DNA of 64,000 nucleotides from positions 19,550-83,549 of the forward strand of contig DLCK01000066.1 in NCBI GenBank assembly GCA_002480565.1, given 5' to 3'. Positions 27,020-35,086 of the stretch are shown here, piece by piece. Numbering within the stretch: the first letter of the stretch is position 1; each line of letters begins with the position of its first letter. A model generated the notes under the pieces. That model saw nothing but the letters and a program-made list of their open reading frames with translations. It had not been told where the DNA came from and ran no database searches. The position numbers were made by a program, and so were the translations under genes. The DNA comes from Phycisphaerales bacterium UBA7800. Lineage in GTDB: Bacteria > Planctomycetota > Phycisphaerae > Phycisphaerales > Phycisphaeraceae.

Positions 27020-27053
27020 ATCATTCAATTGAAGGCGCGTGCAATACAAAAGT

Positions 27054-27089
27054 CAAGCCCATCGCTCGAATAATTGAGCGATGGGCTTG
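27054..27089. terminator. Strong hairpin, probable terminator
   Basis: A perfect 14-bp stem, CAAGCCCATCGCTC (27054-27067) with GAGCGATGGGCTTG (27076-27089), 8-nt loop. The U-tract on the minus strand is weak (ACTTTTG), so attenuation or an operator role cannot be excluded. It lies between the glycosidase ending at 27152 and the start of the GntR gene. Confidence 0.6.
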
Positions 27090-27151
27090 GTTGTGTCGTA
27101 ATTGGTTAATTTTTAAATATTTAGAGTTTTGTAAATTGTGGCGATGTCAAC

Positions 27152-29116
27152 TTATTTGAATTGAATTTCCGCTTCATGCCAATCCGAATCCGGCAGGACA
27201 AGCTGTCCATTTGCGCCAATTGAGATGGTGATGGCTTTGTATTGTGGGCGCGTGATACAAAATTCAACGGCTTTGGCCGAACCCTTTTTGAGTCCCTTGA
27301 GAGTGATGGGGAGTTTGTCGGTTTCCTTTTGGTCGGTATCTAACACGGTGCGACTGATGATGAGGTTGGATGACTGGTTCAAGGGTTTGTGATCCGCACT
27401 GACAAGGATGACGGTGGCGAAGCCTTGTTGATTGCCAACCGTTAGATGTTGGTAGTCACCTTGGATGGTGTTGCCGGTCATGTCTCCGCTGAAGGCTTCG
27501 GCTTTGGGTGCGATGATGCGGAGTTGTTTGGCGTCGAGGTCTTTGGTGATCTGGCCGGTGTCACTGGTGACGATTTGACTGGGTGTACTGCGCATCCAGG
27601 GCTTGACCATCTGCGTTGGCGGCGGGGCGTCGAATGTTTTGCCAACGGCATGGACGGATTGCCAGCCGGGTTTATAGATATTGGTCGGACGCATCAGGGC
27701 GTTGTAGTCGGTGCCGACGTGTGGGGTGCCCACTGCGAAGGTGACGGGTTTTGAGGATGGGTCGACGAGTTGGTTGCGATAGATCATGCCAGCAGTTCGC
27801 AGGTGATCGCGCATCATATCGTCAGCGACCATCGTGCCGATGTGTGGTTCACGTCCTGGTTTTTTTGCTTTACCTTCGGCAGTCAGGTCACGGTCACCAT
27901 GTTGCCAGGCAAACCAGACGATGCCGTCGATGCCTTGATGCACGCCGTATGCAGCAGCAGCGAGCATGAGTTGGCTGCGGTAGGGGCCTTCGGTTTTAAC
28001 GCGTCCGCCTTCGGATTCATTAAACTCGCCGATGATGTAGGGTTTGTTGGCAAGGATGGTTTTACTTTTCTGATAAACGAAGTCTTCGTGACTATCGACG
28101 ACACGCGGGTTCACATACGCATGGTCTTCGATGTAGTCAGCATGTTCGCTGTGCATCTGCAATGCCGAATCCCCACGCCAGAGGTTGGAATAGGTGATGG
28201 CACCTTTGAAGCCAAGCTCGCGCATGTTCTGCTTGACCTTGATGAAGTACTGCTGATCCAGATCACGGAAGAATGCTGCGCGGACGCGCTTTTGTTCATC
28301 CGTGTTTGCTTTGTATATGTCGCAGATATCGCTGAGTCCTGCCTGCTTGGCGAAGGCTTCCCATTTGGCGACGAGTTTTTTCTGGAAGTAATCCGTAAGG
28401 TTGTTGCCACAGATTAAAACATAGTCGGCGGAGAATTCGTTGGATAACTCATAGGTGAGTACCTGTGGATCATTGGCGTAACTGAGTTTGGTATACGGGT
28501 TGACATGCGTCAGCGTGTACTTGATGAATTCCATGTCCAATGCCGCACAACGCTCATCGACGAGTGGCAAGAGCTTTCGCGAATCAATGTTCTTTTTCCA
28601 ATGACGTTTGTTAAGCTCATCCATGGCCATGATCCATGCCGCTTCGTCTTCCTCGGTGGTCTTGAGGACATCCACATCATAAGGCAAGTACGTTCGACTC
28701 CATCGGCCGGCAAGCATCAGGTAGATGCCTTTGTCGCGGAGCTTGGCGTTGAGATAGTCAAAGCGATCCCACGCTTCGGTATTGGGCTTACGGGTGTTGC
28801 CTGTGCCGTAGTCATTGAGTGTGAATATTTTCGAACCCCAGACCCAGTCACGTGACGGGCGCATCATGTGATGCGGACGGGCAAGATTGATTTGAGAGTC
28901 GGCCATGTCCTGGGCGATTTGTTCTGCCTGCTGCTTGCTTGGATACAAGGCCACAAGATTCATCCCCCATAGGCGAACGGTCTGGCCTTTACTGTTGACA
29001 AAGGCATTACCCTTGGAAGTCAACGGCTCAATGGATTGGGCTGAACAGGTCAGTGCAGTCATCACCACGAGAGTCATGGCAACGGATACAACTAATTGCA
29101 AAGTTCGAAATAACAC
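27152..29116 (-). CDS. Secreted glycoside hydrolase, GH5-like (clan GH-A) fold
   Basis: A 654-residue enzyme. The start is a GTG at 29116: it has an excellent AAGGAG 6 nt upstream and gives a proper signal peptide (LFRTLQLVVSVAMTLVVMTALTCSA). The longer frame to 29236 has no such support. Barrel motifs: QTVRLWGMNLVALYPSKQQA, SQINLARPHHMM, ELSNEFSADY (acid/base Glu) and PYIIGEFNESEGG (nucleophile Glu), then a C-terminal beta domain. It is related to the enzyme at 3607-5745 and, like it, is the last gene of a LacI-pilin-GH cassette. Substrate not determinable here. Confidence 0.77.
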   Translation of the reverse strand: MLFRTLQLVVSVAMTLVVMTALTCSAQSIEPLTSKGNAFVNSKGQTVRLWGMNLVALYPSKQQAEQIAQDMADSQINLARPHHMMRPSRDWVWGSKIFTLNDYGTGNTRKPNTEAWDRFDYLNAKLRDKGIYLMLAGRWSRTYLPYDVDVLKTTEEDEAAWIMAMDELNKRHWKKNIDSRKLLPLVDERCAALDMEFIKYTLTHVNPYTKLSYANDPQVLTYELSNEFSADYVLICGNNLTDYFQKKLVAKWEAFAKQAGLSDICDIYKANTDEQKRVRAAFFRDLDQQYFIKVKQNMRELGFKGAITYSNLWRGDSALQMHSEHADYIEDHAYVNPRVVDSHEDFVYQKSKTILANKPYIIGEFNESEGGRVKTEGPYRSQLMLAAAAYGVHQGIDGIVWFAWQHGDRDLTAEGKAKKPGREPHIGTMVADDMMRDHLRTAGMIYRNQLVDPSSKPVTFAVGTPHVGTDYNALMRPTNIYKPGWQSVHAVGKTFDAPPPTQMVKPWMRSTPSQIVTSDTGQITKDLDAKQLRIIAPKAEAFSGDMTGNTIQGDYQHLTVGNQQGFATVILVSADHKPLNQSSNLIISRTVLDTDQKETDKLPITLKGLKKGSAKAVEFCITRPQYKAITISIGANGQLVLPDSDWHEAEIQFK

Positions 29117-29211
29117 TTTGATCTCCTTGAAGGATGCGATAGGAATAGCTGCGTTGCGACGCAACGCTGATGTTTTGAAAATTGAAAGCTGAACGTTTGT
29201 TTGAGGTTGTT

Positions 29212-29850
29212 TTATTCGCAGTAGTCTTGTAACCAACGTCTGGCTTCACTGGTGCTTTGCGCAGCAGGGGCATCACGGTCACTGATGAATTTTGCATGTC
29301 CGCCGACGTAGAGGACGTTGCAGCCATCACCGTGGTAGAGATTGTCAAAGCCTGGCCAGTCGACACGGGGGTTGTCAGCTTCCAAAGCTTTGCCGGGTGT
29401 CTGTTCCATACTTAACGGGCCGTAAAAGGTATTGCCCAATCGGTGTATGTAGTCAGAGAACCAATAGCCGGGGACAGGGGAAATGGGTTTTTCGATGTAG
29501 TTGCGATAGACACGGGTTTTGACAGCAGGGCAGCCAAAGAGTTTACCGGTGGTGAGGTATCCGCCCCCGATAAGCAGGCCGGTACTTTGCCAGGTGCTTT
29601 TGGTCAGCAGGTAATTGTCATCGGCTGCGGTACTTTTCCATGTCCACCCGCGGTGGTCACTCATGTACATCCCGTAGGCCAGACCTTGCTGACGCAGTTG
29701 GCTTAGGCAGGAGGTTTTGTACGCAGCTTGTCGGGCCTTACCCAATGCCGGTAGAAGGATGGAGATCAACAGTGAGACAATGGAGATCACCACAAGCAGT
29801 TCAATCAATGTGAACGCGCGATGCGATTGCGTTGGCGTTTGGGTTTTCAT
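29212..29850 (-). CDS. Pseudopilin-like protein (TLIELL, degenerate H-X9-DG)
   Basis: A 212-residue prepilin-like protein: MKTQTPTQSHRAFTLIELLV, hydrophobic helix, ALGKARQAAYKTSC linker. The C-terminal box is degenerate (YHGDGCNVLYVGGHAKF; the DG is GG). AAGGAATC precedes the ATG at 29850. It begins 40 bp after the LacI gene stop and ends 95 bp before the glycosidase GTG, so the three form one minus-strand operon. Confidence 0.86.
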   Translation of the reverse strand: MKTQTPTQSHRAFTLIELLVVISIVSLLISILLPALGKARQAAYKTSCLSQLRQQGLAYGMYMSDHRGWTWKSTAADDNYLLTKSTWQSTGLLIGGGYLTTGKLFGCPAVKTRVYRNYIEKPISPVPGYWFSDYIHRLGNTFYGPLSMEQTPGKALEADNPRVDWPGFDNLYHGDGCNVLYVGGHAKFISDRDAPAAQSTSEARRWLQDYCE

Positions 29851-29890
29851 GATCGATTCCTTCTGAATCAATGAGCAATTGTCAGTTTGT

Positions 29891-30943
29891 TTAAACACTC
29901 GCGTTGGCAAGTGTGTCACCATGATCAAAGGTCAAAGGCAAGACTGTTGGCTTGAATGTCAGACCAGGTGTTTCGATTTTCTGCATCAGTAAATCCACAG
30001 CCTGTAAGCCTGCTTCGATAGTGGGTATCCGAAATGTGGCGATATCCAAACCAATGTAATTTTCACCATCACTGGGCAGTTGACCGGGTGTGATCATCTC
30101 ATCAAAACTTATCAGTGACAGATCGTCAGGCACGGTTAGTCCTGCCATCGTTGCAGCAAGTAACACGCGCTCCGGGCCGTCATAGGCAATGATCGCAGTA
30201 GGACGATCAGCGGACTTGAATAATGTGATCAATGCATGGAGTCGTTGCTTGCCAGGCAAGCCTGCAAACGCACGATAGTCCGTGGGTTTGAGTCGTGCTT
30301 TTTTCATCGTCTTCATATAACCGGCATGGCGATCCACACGGCTGTAGTGACTGTCCGGATGCGTGTCAAAATGTGTAAAGTCGATATAACCGATCCGTTT
30401 GTGACCGCGATCAATCAAGGCCTGCGTTGCATCTTCACCGGCTTGCAGATCGTCGTAATGGACACAGTCACGCTTGAGTTTGCAGTTAAGCCAAATCGAT
30501 GGGACCGGATCTTCATCCAATCGCTTGAGCATCTGTGCAGGTATCCGGTCGGTGTAGTTGACCAGCAAACCATCACAGCAACACTCTTGAAGAATTCGCG
30601 GGAACGCACCTTCCTCGGCCAACGCTTCGTCAGGTAAACGAGCAATCGACAAATGCATCTTCCGCTCAAGCAACGCATCGTGAATGCCGTCAAGAAGCAT
30701 CGGTGGCAAGTTACTTCGCCCATGATCCGCGCTGAGCAGTAAGCCCAGGCAGTCAAACCGACCCTTGCGAATGGCCGACGCCGAACTGTTGGGACGATAG
30801 CCAAGCTCACGGGCAATCTGACGAATCCGCTCGGCACGACGCACCGCGCTGGGCCAGCTTTCCTTGATCTGACCCCGCATCACACGTGTCACCGTTCGTG
30901 ACGAGACACCTGCCTGTTTTGCGACTTCCTGTAGAGTGGACAT
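29891..30943 (-). CDS. LacI-family transcriptional regulator
   Basis: A 350-residue LacI/GalR protein: HTH STLQEVAKQAGVSSRTVTRVM, hinge LGYRPNSSASAIRKG, effector domain (LGLLLSADHGRSNLPPMLLDG; DRGHKRIGYIDFTHFDTHPDS; LSLISFDEMITPGQLPS). AAGGA lies before the ATG. A candidate operator lies directly upstream (30959-30990). First gene of the LacI-pilin-glycosidase operon; probably a sugar-responsive repressor of its own operon. Confidence 0.9.
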   Translation of the reverse strand: MSTLQEVAKQAGVSSRTVTRVMRGQIKESWPSAVRRAERIRQIARELGYRPNSSASAIRKGRFDCLGLLLSADHGRSNLPPMLLDGIHDALLERKMHLSIARLPDEALAEEGAFPRILQECCCDGLLVNYTDRIPAQMLKRLDEDPVPSIWLNCKLKRDCVHYDDLQAGEDATQALIDRGHKRIGYIDFTHFDTHPDSHYSRVDRHAGYMKTMKKARLKPTDYRAFAGLPGKQRLHALITLFKSADRPTAIIAYDGPERVLLAATMAGLTVPDDLSLISFDEMITPGQLPSDGENYIGLDIATFRIPTIEAGLQAVDLLMQKIETPGLTFKPTVLPLTFDHGDTLANASV

Positions 30944-30958
30944 GAAAATCCTTTGTGG

Positions 30959-30990
30959 CTACGTGGACAAGTTGTCTACGTGGACATAAT
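30959..30990 (-). promoter_or_regulatory. Candidate LacI operator upstream of its gene
   Basis: Within 50 bp of the LacI start there is a TACGTGGACA direct repeat (about 30960 and 30977) with a GACAAGTTGTC dyad between them. A repeat-plus-dyad just upstream of a LacI gene suggests autoregulation. The binding protein is inferred. Confidence 0.4.
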
Positions 30991-31172
30991 AGGCGGCCTA
31001 CTTGGCTGTTTTCAAGTGTCCGGTCACATTTTTTTTCACTTTGTGCCCAACACATACCCAAAAGGGGTAAAAAGTGTTCCGAATTTACCCAAACAGGATG
31101 AGTTTGATGGGACACACTTGATGAATCATACGATCTGCAAATCAGGATGCCAGATCAGAAAAATTGACCCGC

Positions 31173-31667
31173 TTACAAGTTGATTTCATCGGCATGATTG
31201 AGATGTCTTTTTTCTTCATCAGCTTCAAGGATTGGCTGCTCCAGATCACTGAGTCGCTGGGTCGTGTTCATGATCAGGTCATCAAGTCGTTCGACGTCTT
31301 CTGCATCAAGCTTCTGGTCATGAGCTTTGAGGATGTAAAGCTGTATGCTATTGAGGAAGTTGTTGATGATGTCCTGAGCGGTATGAAGTGTCGAGCCGAG
31401 CGTTTCAAGATGTTGTTCAACCTTCAGAACCTGTTGGCGTTTGAGATTCCGAGCGTGAATCAAGTCGATCATAATGCCTATTGCCAAGGGGACAGCAATG
31501 ATCAATAACTCGTCAATTTCAAAGTGATCCATTTCTTCAAGAAACAGATGGAGGTTTTCGTAAGGGTCCAGATCAAACGCAAGACAACAGGCCATGATCC
31601 CAGCCCCTGTCAACAGAGCAAGGCATGTCCATTTGCATGCTTTGATATGTCTAATCAGTGCTGCCAT
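31173..31667 (-). CDS. Hypothetical membrane protein with coiled coil
   Basis: A 164-residue protein with two hydrophobic segments (CLALLTGAGIMACCLAF; LLIIAVPLAIGIMIDLI), then a ~90-residue acidic helical region with heptad-like spacing (QVLKVEQHLETLGSTLHTAQDIINNFLN; DVERLDDLIMNTTQRLSDLEQ). It resembles signalling-type membrane stubs without an output domain. Alone between the LacI operon and the epimerase gene. No family recognised. Confidence 0.55.
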   Translation of the reverse strand: MAALIRHIKACKWTCLALLTGAGIMACCLAFDLDPYENLHLFLEEMDHFEIDELLIIAVPLAIGIMIDLIHARNLKRQQVLKVEQHLETLGSTLHTAQDIINNFLNSIQLYILKAHDQKLDAEDVERLDDLIMNTTQRLSDLEQPILEADEEKRHLNHADEINL

Positions 31668-31801
31668 ACCGCAATAGCCCTGAAATTAAAATTATTATCC
31701 AACACTATATATCGGCAAAAATAGTGGCTGGCTTGTGTCGCATTAAAGTCCTACCGCAGGTTATATGGAAGGTGTTTTGCGAGCTGATGCCGAATATGGA
31801 A

Positions 31802-32743
31802 TCAGGTATAAGCCGCAATGCGATTGGTTCTGCGCTTTAACTCGCTGTGATAGGATCGGCCAAGATCAGGTGCATGTTCAGCAGCATAATCAGTGAGTCT
31901 GATTGTCCCTGTAGGAGGTGTGTTGGCAAATAGAAGTTCGTTTTGCAAGGCATGAATTTCATCGCGCGTGATCGTGACATCACCAACACATTTGCCTACA
32001 AGATAGCCAATCGCATGGGCAACGCGCGATGGGATTCCGATAATTTTGCAACGTAGTTTGAGTATGTCACGAATCGTTTCAACCATCTGACGATACGAAA
32101 AGATCTCAGGCCCGTTGGCATTGACTGTGACGTTTTTATCATGTTGACCATGCTCAACAATTAATGCTGCAAGGTCATCCACGTGTATCGGCTCCAAGCG
32201 GTATTGCCCATCGCCAAAGACCCCAAACACCGGCAGCCGACGAAGTGTCCAGGCGATGTTATTGACCAATATATCTTCAGGCCCAAACAGCACCGTCGGT
32301 CGAATGATGGCATTGGATAAGCCTGAAGTCTGCAGCGCTTTTTCAAGTTTGGCTTTGCCCCGGAAATACTCCAAAGGTGAATTGCCTGAAGGGTTGGTAA
32401 TACTGACATAGACAATTCGCCGGACACCTGCTGCCTCTGCTGCATCAAAGAGTGTCAACGTATTATGGATCGCTTGAGCATAGGTAAAGTGTCGATGATT
32501 AAACCGGACCCAGTATGTAATGTAGAGCACGTCGACATCTGCCAGAGATTCGGTGAGTTTGGCTAAGTTATCAAAATCAAACGGCCGAGCCTGTACCTCG
32601 CCGCCAAACGGATTAGGCCGATCCGGCGAGTTGGTCAGCGTGATGACCTCTTCCCCCTTTGCCAGCAGTCGCCGGGTAATATATTTACCGCTATAGCCAT
32701 ACGCCCCAGTTACCGCATGCATCCGTTTGGATCTATTCATCAT
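31802..32743 (-). CDS. NAD(P)-binding NmrA/epimerase-type SDR protein
   Basis: A 313-residue extended/atypical short-chain dehydrogenase. The nucleotide-binding motif is near the N-terminus (AVTGAYGYSGKYITRRLLAKG), then AGVRRIVYVSITNPSGNSPLEYFRGKAKLEKAL, IIRPTVLFGPEDILVNNIAW and EPIHVDDLAALI, as in NmrA and complex-I NDUFA9-like proteins. A GGGGGAGA lies before the tandem ATGs. It lies directly left of the tRNA-derived att repeat and belongs to the chromosome, not the element. Substrate unknown. Confidence 0.85.
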   Translation of the reverse strand: MMNRSKRMHAVTGAYGYSGKYITRRLLAKGEEVITLTNSPDRPNPFGGEVQARPFDFDNLAKLTESLADVDVLYITYWVRFNHRHFTYAQAIHNTLTLFDAAEAAGVRRIVYVSITNPSGNSPLEYFRGKAKLEKALQTSGLSNAIIRPTVLFGPEDILVNNIAWTLRRLPVFGVFGDGQYRLEPIHVDDLAALIVEHGQHDKNVTVNANGPEIFSYRQMVETIRDILKLRCKIIGIPSRVAHAIGYLVGKCVGDVTITRDEIHALQNELLFANTPPTGTIRLTDYAAEHAPDLGRSYHSELKRRTNRIAAYT

Positions 32744-32796
32744 TCTCCCCCGTGGATTACAGGTCTATATTACATTGTAGTCGAAGACCACCGCGC

Positions 32797-32865
32797 ATAA
32801 AAAAACCGCTTTGACGGTTAGCCAAAGCGGTTCTTTAAAAGTGATCCCTACGGGATTTGAACCCG
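32797..32865 (-). repeat. att site, distal copy (tRNA-Glu 3' fragment plus terminator)
   Basis: A 69-bp match to 39415-39483 with mismatches at 32819 and 32822. On the minus strand it reads as the last 24 nt of tRNA-Glu followed by a terminator hairpin (AACCGCTTTG paired with CAAAGCGGTT, then seven T). It is the original 3' end of the tRNA gene, displaced by the insertion. The match to the tRNA ends at 32865/32866. Confidence 0.88.
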
Positions 32866-33137
32866 GAAAAAACAGCCCTGACGCTATCAAAAATGCGGGT
32901 GGGACTGGTATAGGGACTGAGACGGCTGAGAATCTAGAGCGATTCCCTGAACTTACACAAGTTGTCACAACATGGCCTGAACTGTCACAAACAGAACGGC
33001 ACGTGATCCTGTCGATTATCAGCGGACGGGAAGGAGCTGCAAGGCGTGAGTCCTTGCAGTCATTTCCGGCGGCTGATCGATCCACCACGTCTACACCTTC
33101 CCCATCATCACCACATATCAAGGAGAACCAGTCATGA
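32811..33137 (+). pseudogene. Displaced integrase C-terminal tail (frame continues from att core)
   Basis: An open frame running out of the att core. Its first 18 codons repeat the integrase tail (SQSGSLKVIPTGFEP). About 90 more follow, including VVTTWPELSQTERHVILSII, which resembles the C-terminal tail of planctomycete phage-type integrases as I know them. There is no proper start. In the excised circle this would be in frame with the integrase at 38217. Its TGA overlaps the ATG of the short ORF at 33134 (ATGA), with AGGAGA just upstream. It could instead be the remnant of an older integrase. Confidence 0.6.
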
Positions 33138-33196
33138 ACGATCTGGTAGCTGTCGTTACGCGCTCACTGCTGCAAGCGTCTAGCCATGTCCCATAG
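33134..33196 (+). CDS. Possible 20-residue ORF coupled to the integrase tail
   Basis: ATG at 33134 with a strong AGGAGA 7 nt upstream, overlapping the stop of the tail frame. It encodes MNDLVAVVTRSLLQASSHVP and ends at TAG. It may be a leader peptide, a decayed gene start or chance. The ribosome site and ATGA overlap are the only support. Confidence 0.3.
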   Translation: MNDLVAVVTRSLLQASSHVP

Positions 33197-33229
33197 CAGC
33201 CTGACTGCCAAGAGCTCTTCCGGGGGGCT

Positions 33230-33249
33230 CCCCTCAAGAATTTGAGGGG
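33230..33249 (+). other. Candidate rolling-circle origin hairpin
   Basis: A perfect 8-bp stem CCCCTCAA/TTGAGGGG around the tetraloop GAAT, flanked by G-rich runs, lies about 190 bp upstream of the HUH Rep start. HUH Rep proteins nick in the loop of such hairpins at double-strand origins, commonly next to rep. Function is inferred from position and structure. Confidence 0.4.
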
Positions 33250-33440
33250 CGGGGGGGAGTTGATCCGGCTGCACGTGCTGCCGGTGTTCAACGTATTCGC
33301 AATAACCATAAAAAAACCGCATCCGTGATTGTTTGGCGACGACACGGGGAGCGGTGGAAAACCAGAAAATGCATTATAACACATTGATTCATCAGGATGA
33401 TTGCCGACATGCGAGGCACGCGCAGCGGGCCGGAGCGAGC

Positions 33441-34376
33441 ATGGCTCGCAGGTCGGCAGGCCTCTTTGATCAAGTTGACAGTGAGAAGGGTAAAAAGGCA
33501 CTCCCGCCATGTGAGGACGTTGCCGCACGCTACAAAGCGGGTTGGTGTCCTGAGAAGGACGCAGCCGTGCAACGGGCTGCATCTGCCCTGGGCTTGTCCA
33601 CAACACATATTTCACCGCGAGGGAAAGATACTAAAGAAAAATGGGCATGTGAGATTGCAGTAGGGGGTAGTGTGGTAAGCGTCAAGGGACGCAAACCTAC
33701 TCATATCAAAGCCGGTGGCGGTGTTCGTGGTGAGGTTAAAGGCTTCTCAAAGAACGCAAGACGTCGATTGATCCGCAAGGTGGGAAGTATCGACCGTGAA
33801 GCTTTGCAGTGTATGCCTATCTTCATCACCTTGACCTATCCCGGTGAATGGCCAAGTGATCCCAAGCAATGGAAAAAGCATTTGGACACATGGGCTAAGC
33901 GGTTGAAAAGGCGTTATCCCAATGCCTGTGCGATATGGAAGCTTGAGCCACAAAAGCGAGGTGCACCACACTATCACCTGATCTTGTTGAATGTTCCACA
34001 TGTAAGCAAGTATTGGCTTACAGAGTCATGGTACGAGGTTGTAGGGTCTGGTGATGAAAGACATTTACGAGCTGGAACAAATATCCAATTGATTCGTTCA
34101 TGGCGTGGCTGCATGTCCTATGCTGCCAAGTACACTGCTAAGGTCATCGAAGAACTACCCGAGGGATGGGAGAAGGTCGGTCGTATGTGGGGCATCATTG
34201 GCCGTGCTAATCTCCCGATTACCGTCATTCGTTTTGCTGTAGATAAAGCTTTGTTTCTAAGAATCCGCGATTTCCTTTGGTTCTGTATCGGTGGACCACC
34301 TGAGGGCTGGATTCAGTTTGACGATGATGGCATGACCGCGATGATTGATTGGGGGCAGTTACCAACATTTGAATGA
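33441..34376 (+). CDS. HUH-type rolling-circle replication initiator (Rep)
   Basis: A 311-residue protein from the ATG at 33441, which has GGAG 5 nt upstream; TTG 33333 and ATG 33369 are longer, weaker alternatives. The three HUH motifs appear in order: motif I FITLTYPGEW (~128-137), motif II with PHYH (~176-179, the metal-binding His pair), and motif III SYAAKYTAK (~226-234) with the likely catalytic tyrosine Y227 or Y231. This is the layout of plasmid Rep and microvirus-like VP4 replication proteins, which nick an origin and stay covalently attached to the 5' end. In an integrated element it suggests the excised circle can replicate. Confidence 0.82.
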   Translation: MARRSAGLFDQVDSEKGKKALPPCEDVAARYKAGWCPEKDAAVQRAASALGLSTTHISPRGKDTKEKWACEIAVGGSVVSVKGRKPTHIKAGGGVRGEVKGFSKNARRRLIRKVGSIDREALQCMPIFITLTYPGEWPSDPKQWKKHLDTWAKRLKRRYPNACAIWKLEPQKRGAPHYHLILLNVPHVSKYWLTESWYEVVGSGDERHLRAGTNIQLIRSWRGCMSYAAKYTAKVIEELPEGWEKVGRMWGIIGRANLPITVIRFAVDKALFLRIRDFLWFCIGGPPEGWIQFDDDGMTAMIDWGQLPTFE

Positions 34377-34433
34377 TTAAAAAAACTGTTGTGTTATGAA
34401 AGTAAAGACATATAATGTCATAAAGGGGTTACT

Positions 34434-34682
34434 ATGAATGTCATAGTCACGGATGAAGCACTTAAGCAGATTACAAAGCTGCCGCGTCCGATTCAGACGC
34501 GCGTGCTCAAAATTGTCGAGCGTTTGGAGCATTGGCCACAGGTCAGTGGAATCAAACAGTTAACTGGGAAATGGTCGGGATGCTGGCGTATCCGCACTGG
34601 TGATTGGCGTGTGATATTTGAAGTAAAAAACGATGTGGTCATTATTCGCGTTGCACATCGTAAAGATGTTTACGGAGATTAA
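34434..34682 (+). CDS. RelE/HigB-family toxin
   Basis: An 82-residue protein with the RelE fold pattern: VTDEALKQITKLPRPIQTRVLKIVERL, then IKQLTGKWSGCWRIRTGDWRVIFEV and VVIIRVAHRKDVYGD. RelE-type toxins are ribosome-dependent or free mRNA endonucleases. The basic residues (K, R) and the final HRKDVY match the active-site strand of the family. It precedes an XRE antitoxin gene at 34747, the toxin-first order known from HigBA. AAAGGGG lies before the ATG. Confidence 0.85.
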   Translation: MNVIVTDEALKQITKLPRPIQTRVLKIVERLEHWPQVSGIKQLTGKWSGCWRIRTGDWRVIFEVKNDVVIIRVAHRKDVYGD

Positions 34683-34689
34683 CTGCCAA

Positions 34690-34727
34690 GCTGCCGAACT
34701 TTTGGCTCCGGGCAAAAGCGAGCAGCG
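34690..34727 (+). repeat. Element-specific stem-loop repeat, copy 1
   Basis: A 38-bp unit starting 7 bp after the toxin stop. CTTTTG (34699-34704) pairs with CAAAAG (34713-34718) and outer GCTGC pairs with GCAGC. The second copy (35477-35514) shares CCGGGCAAAAGCGAGCAGCG and also directly follows a stop codon. No U-tract, so not a simple terminator. Possibly a processing or attenuation site in the toxin-antitoxin mRNA. Confidence 0.55.
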
Positions 34728-34746
34728 GGCATAGGAGAATTAGGCT

Positions 34747-35061
34747 ATGCATACAGACACAATTACCATTCAGGGCAAGCGCTATGTGGTCATTCCTGAG
34801 AAGGAATACGAATCACTTGTAGAAAACAAACCGCCTGTGTTACCCAAGCCAGATCGTAATGGCTGTCGTCCAGCAGTTGAGAGTGTTCGTGTGATTATGG
34901 CTCAACAATTGATTGCTGACCGACAAAAAGCTGGCATGTCCCAAGCTGAACTTGCTAAACGTGCAGGAATAAGACAAGAAACAATTTCCCGCATCGAGTC
35001 CGGCAAAGTGACTCCCACTATCAAGACAATGGAAGCAATTGACAAAGCTTTGAGTAATTGA
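34747..35061 (+). CDS. XRE-family antitoxin
   Basis: A 104-residue protein. The first ~30 residues (ITIQGKRYVVIPEKEYESLV) are of a type common at the N-terminus of antitoxins. Residues ~50-103 are a Cro/C1-type HTH (RQKAGMSQAELAKRAGIRQETISRIESGKVTPTIKTMEAIDKAL). It lies 64 bp after the RelE toxin with a stem-loop repeat between, and AGGAG before its ATG. Expected role: neutralise the toxin and repress the operon. Confidence 0.83.
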   Translation: MHTDTITIQGKRYVVIPEKEYESLVENKPPVLPKPDRNGCRPAVESVRVIMAQQLIADRQKAGMSQAELAKRAGIRQETISRIESGKVTPTIKTMEAIDKALSN

Positions 35062-35086
35062 ATTATCAAATTGTTTCGGGGAAGTA

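Noticed and set aside
32811..33137. The 108-residue frame as an independent gene
   Set aside because: Its only start is a TTG within the att hairpin with no ribosome site, and its first 18 codons duplicate the integrase tail; it is treated as a displaced tail instead.
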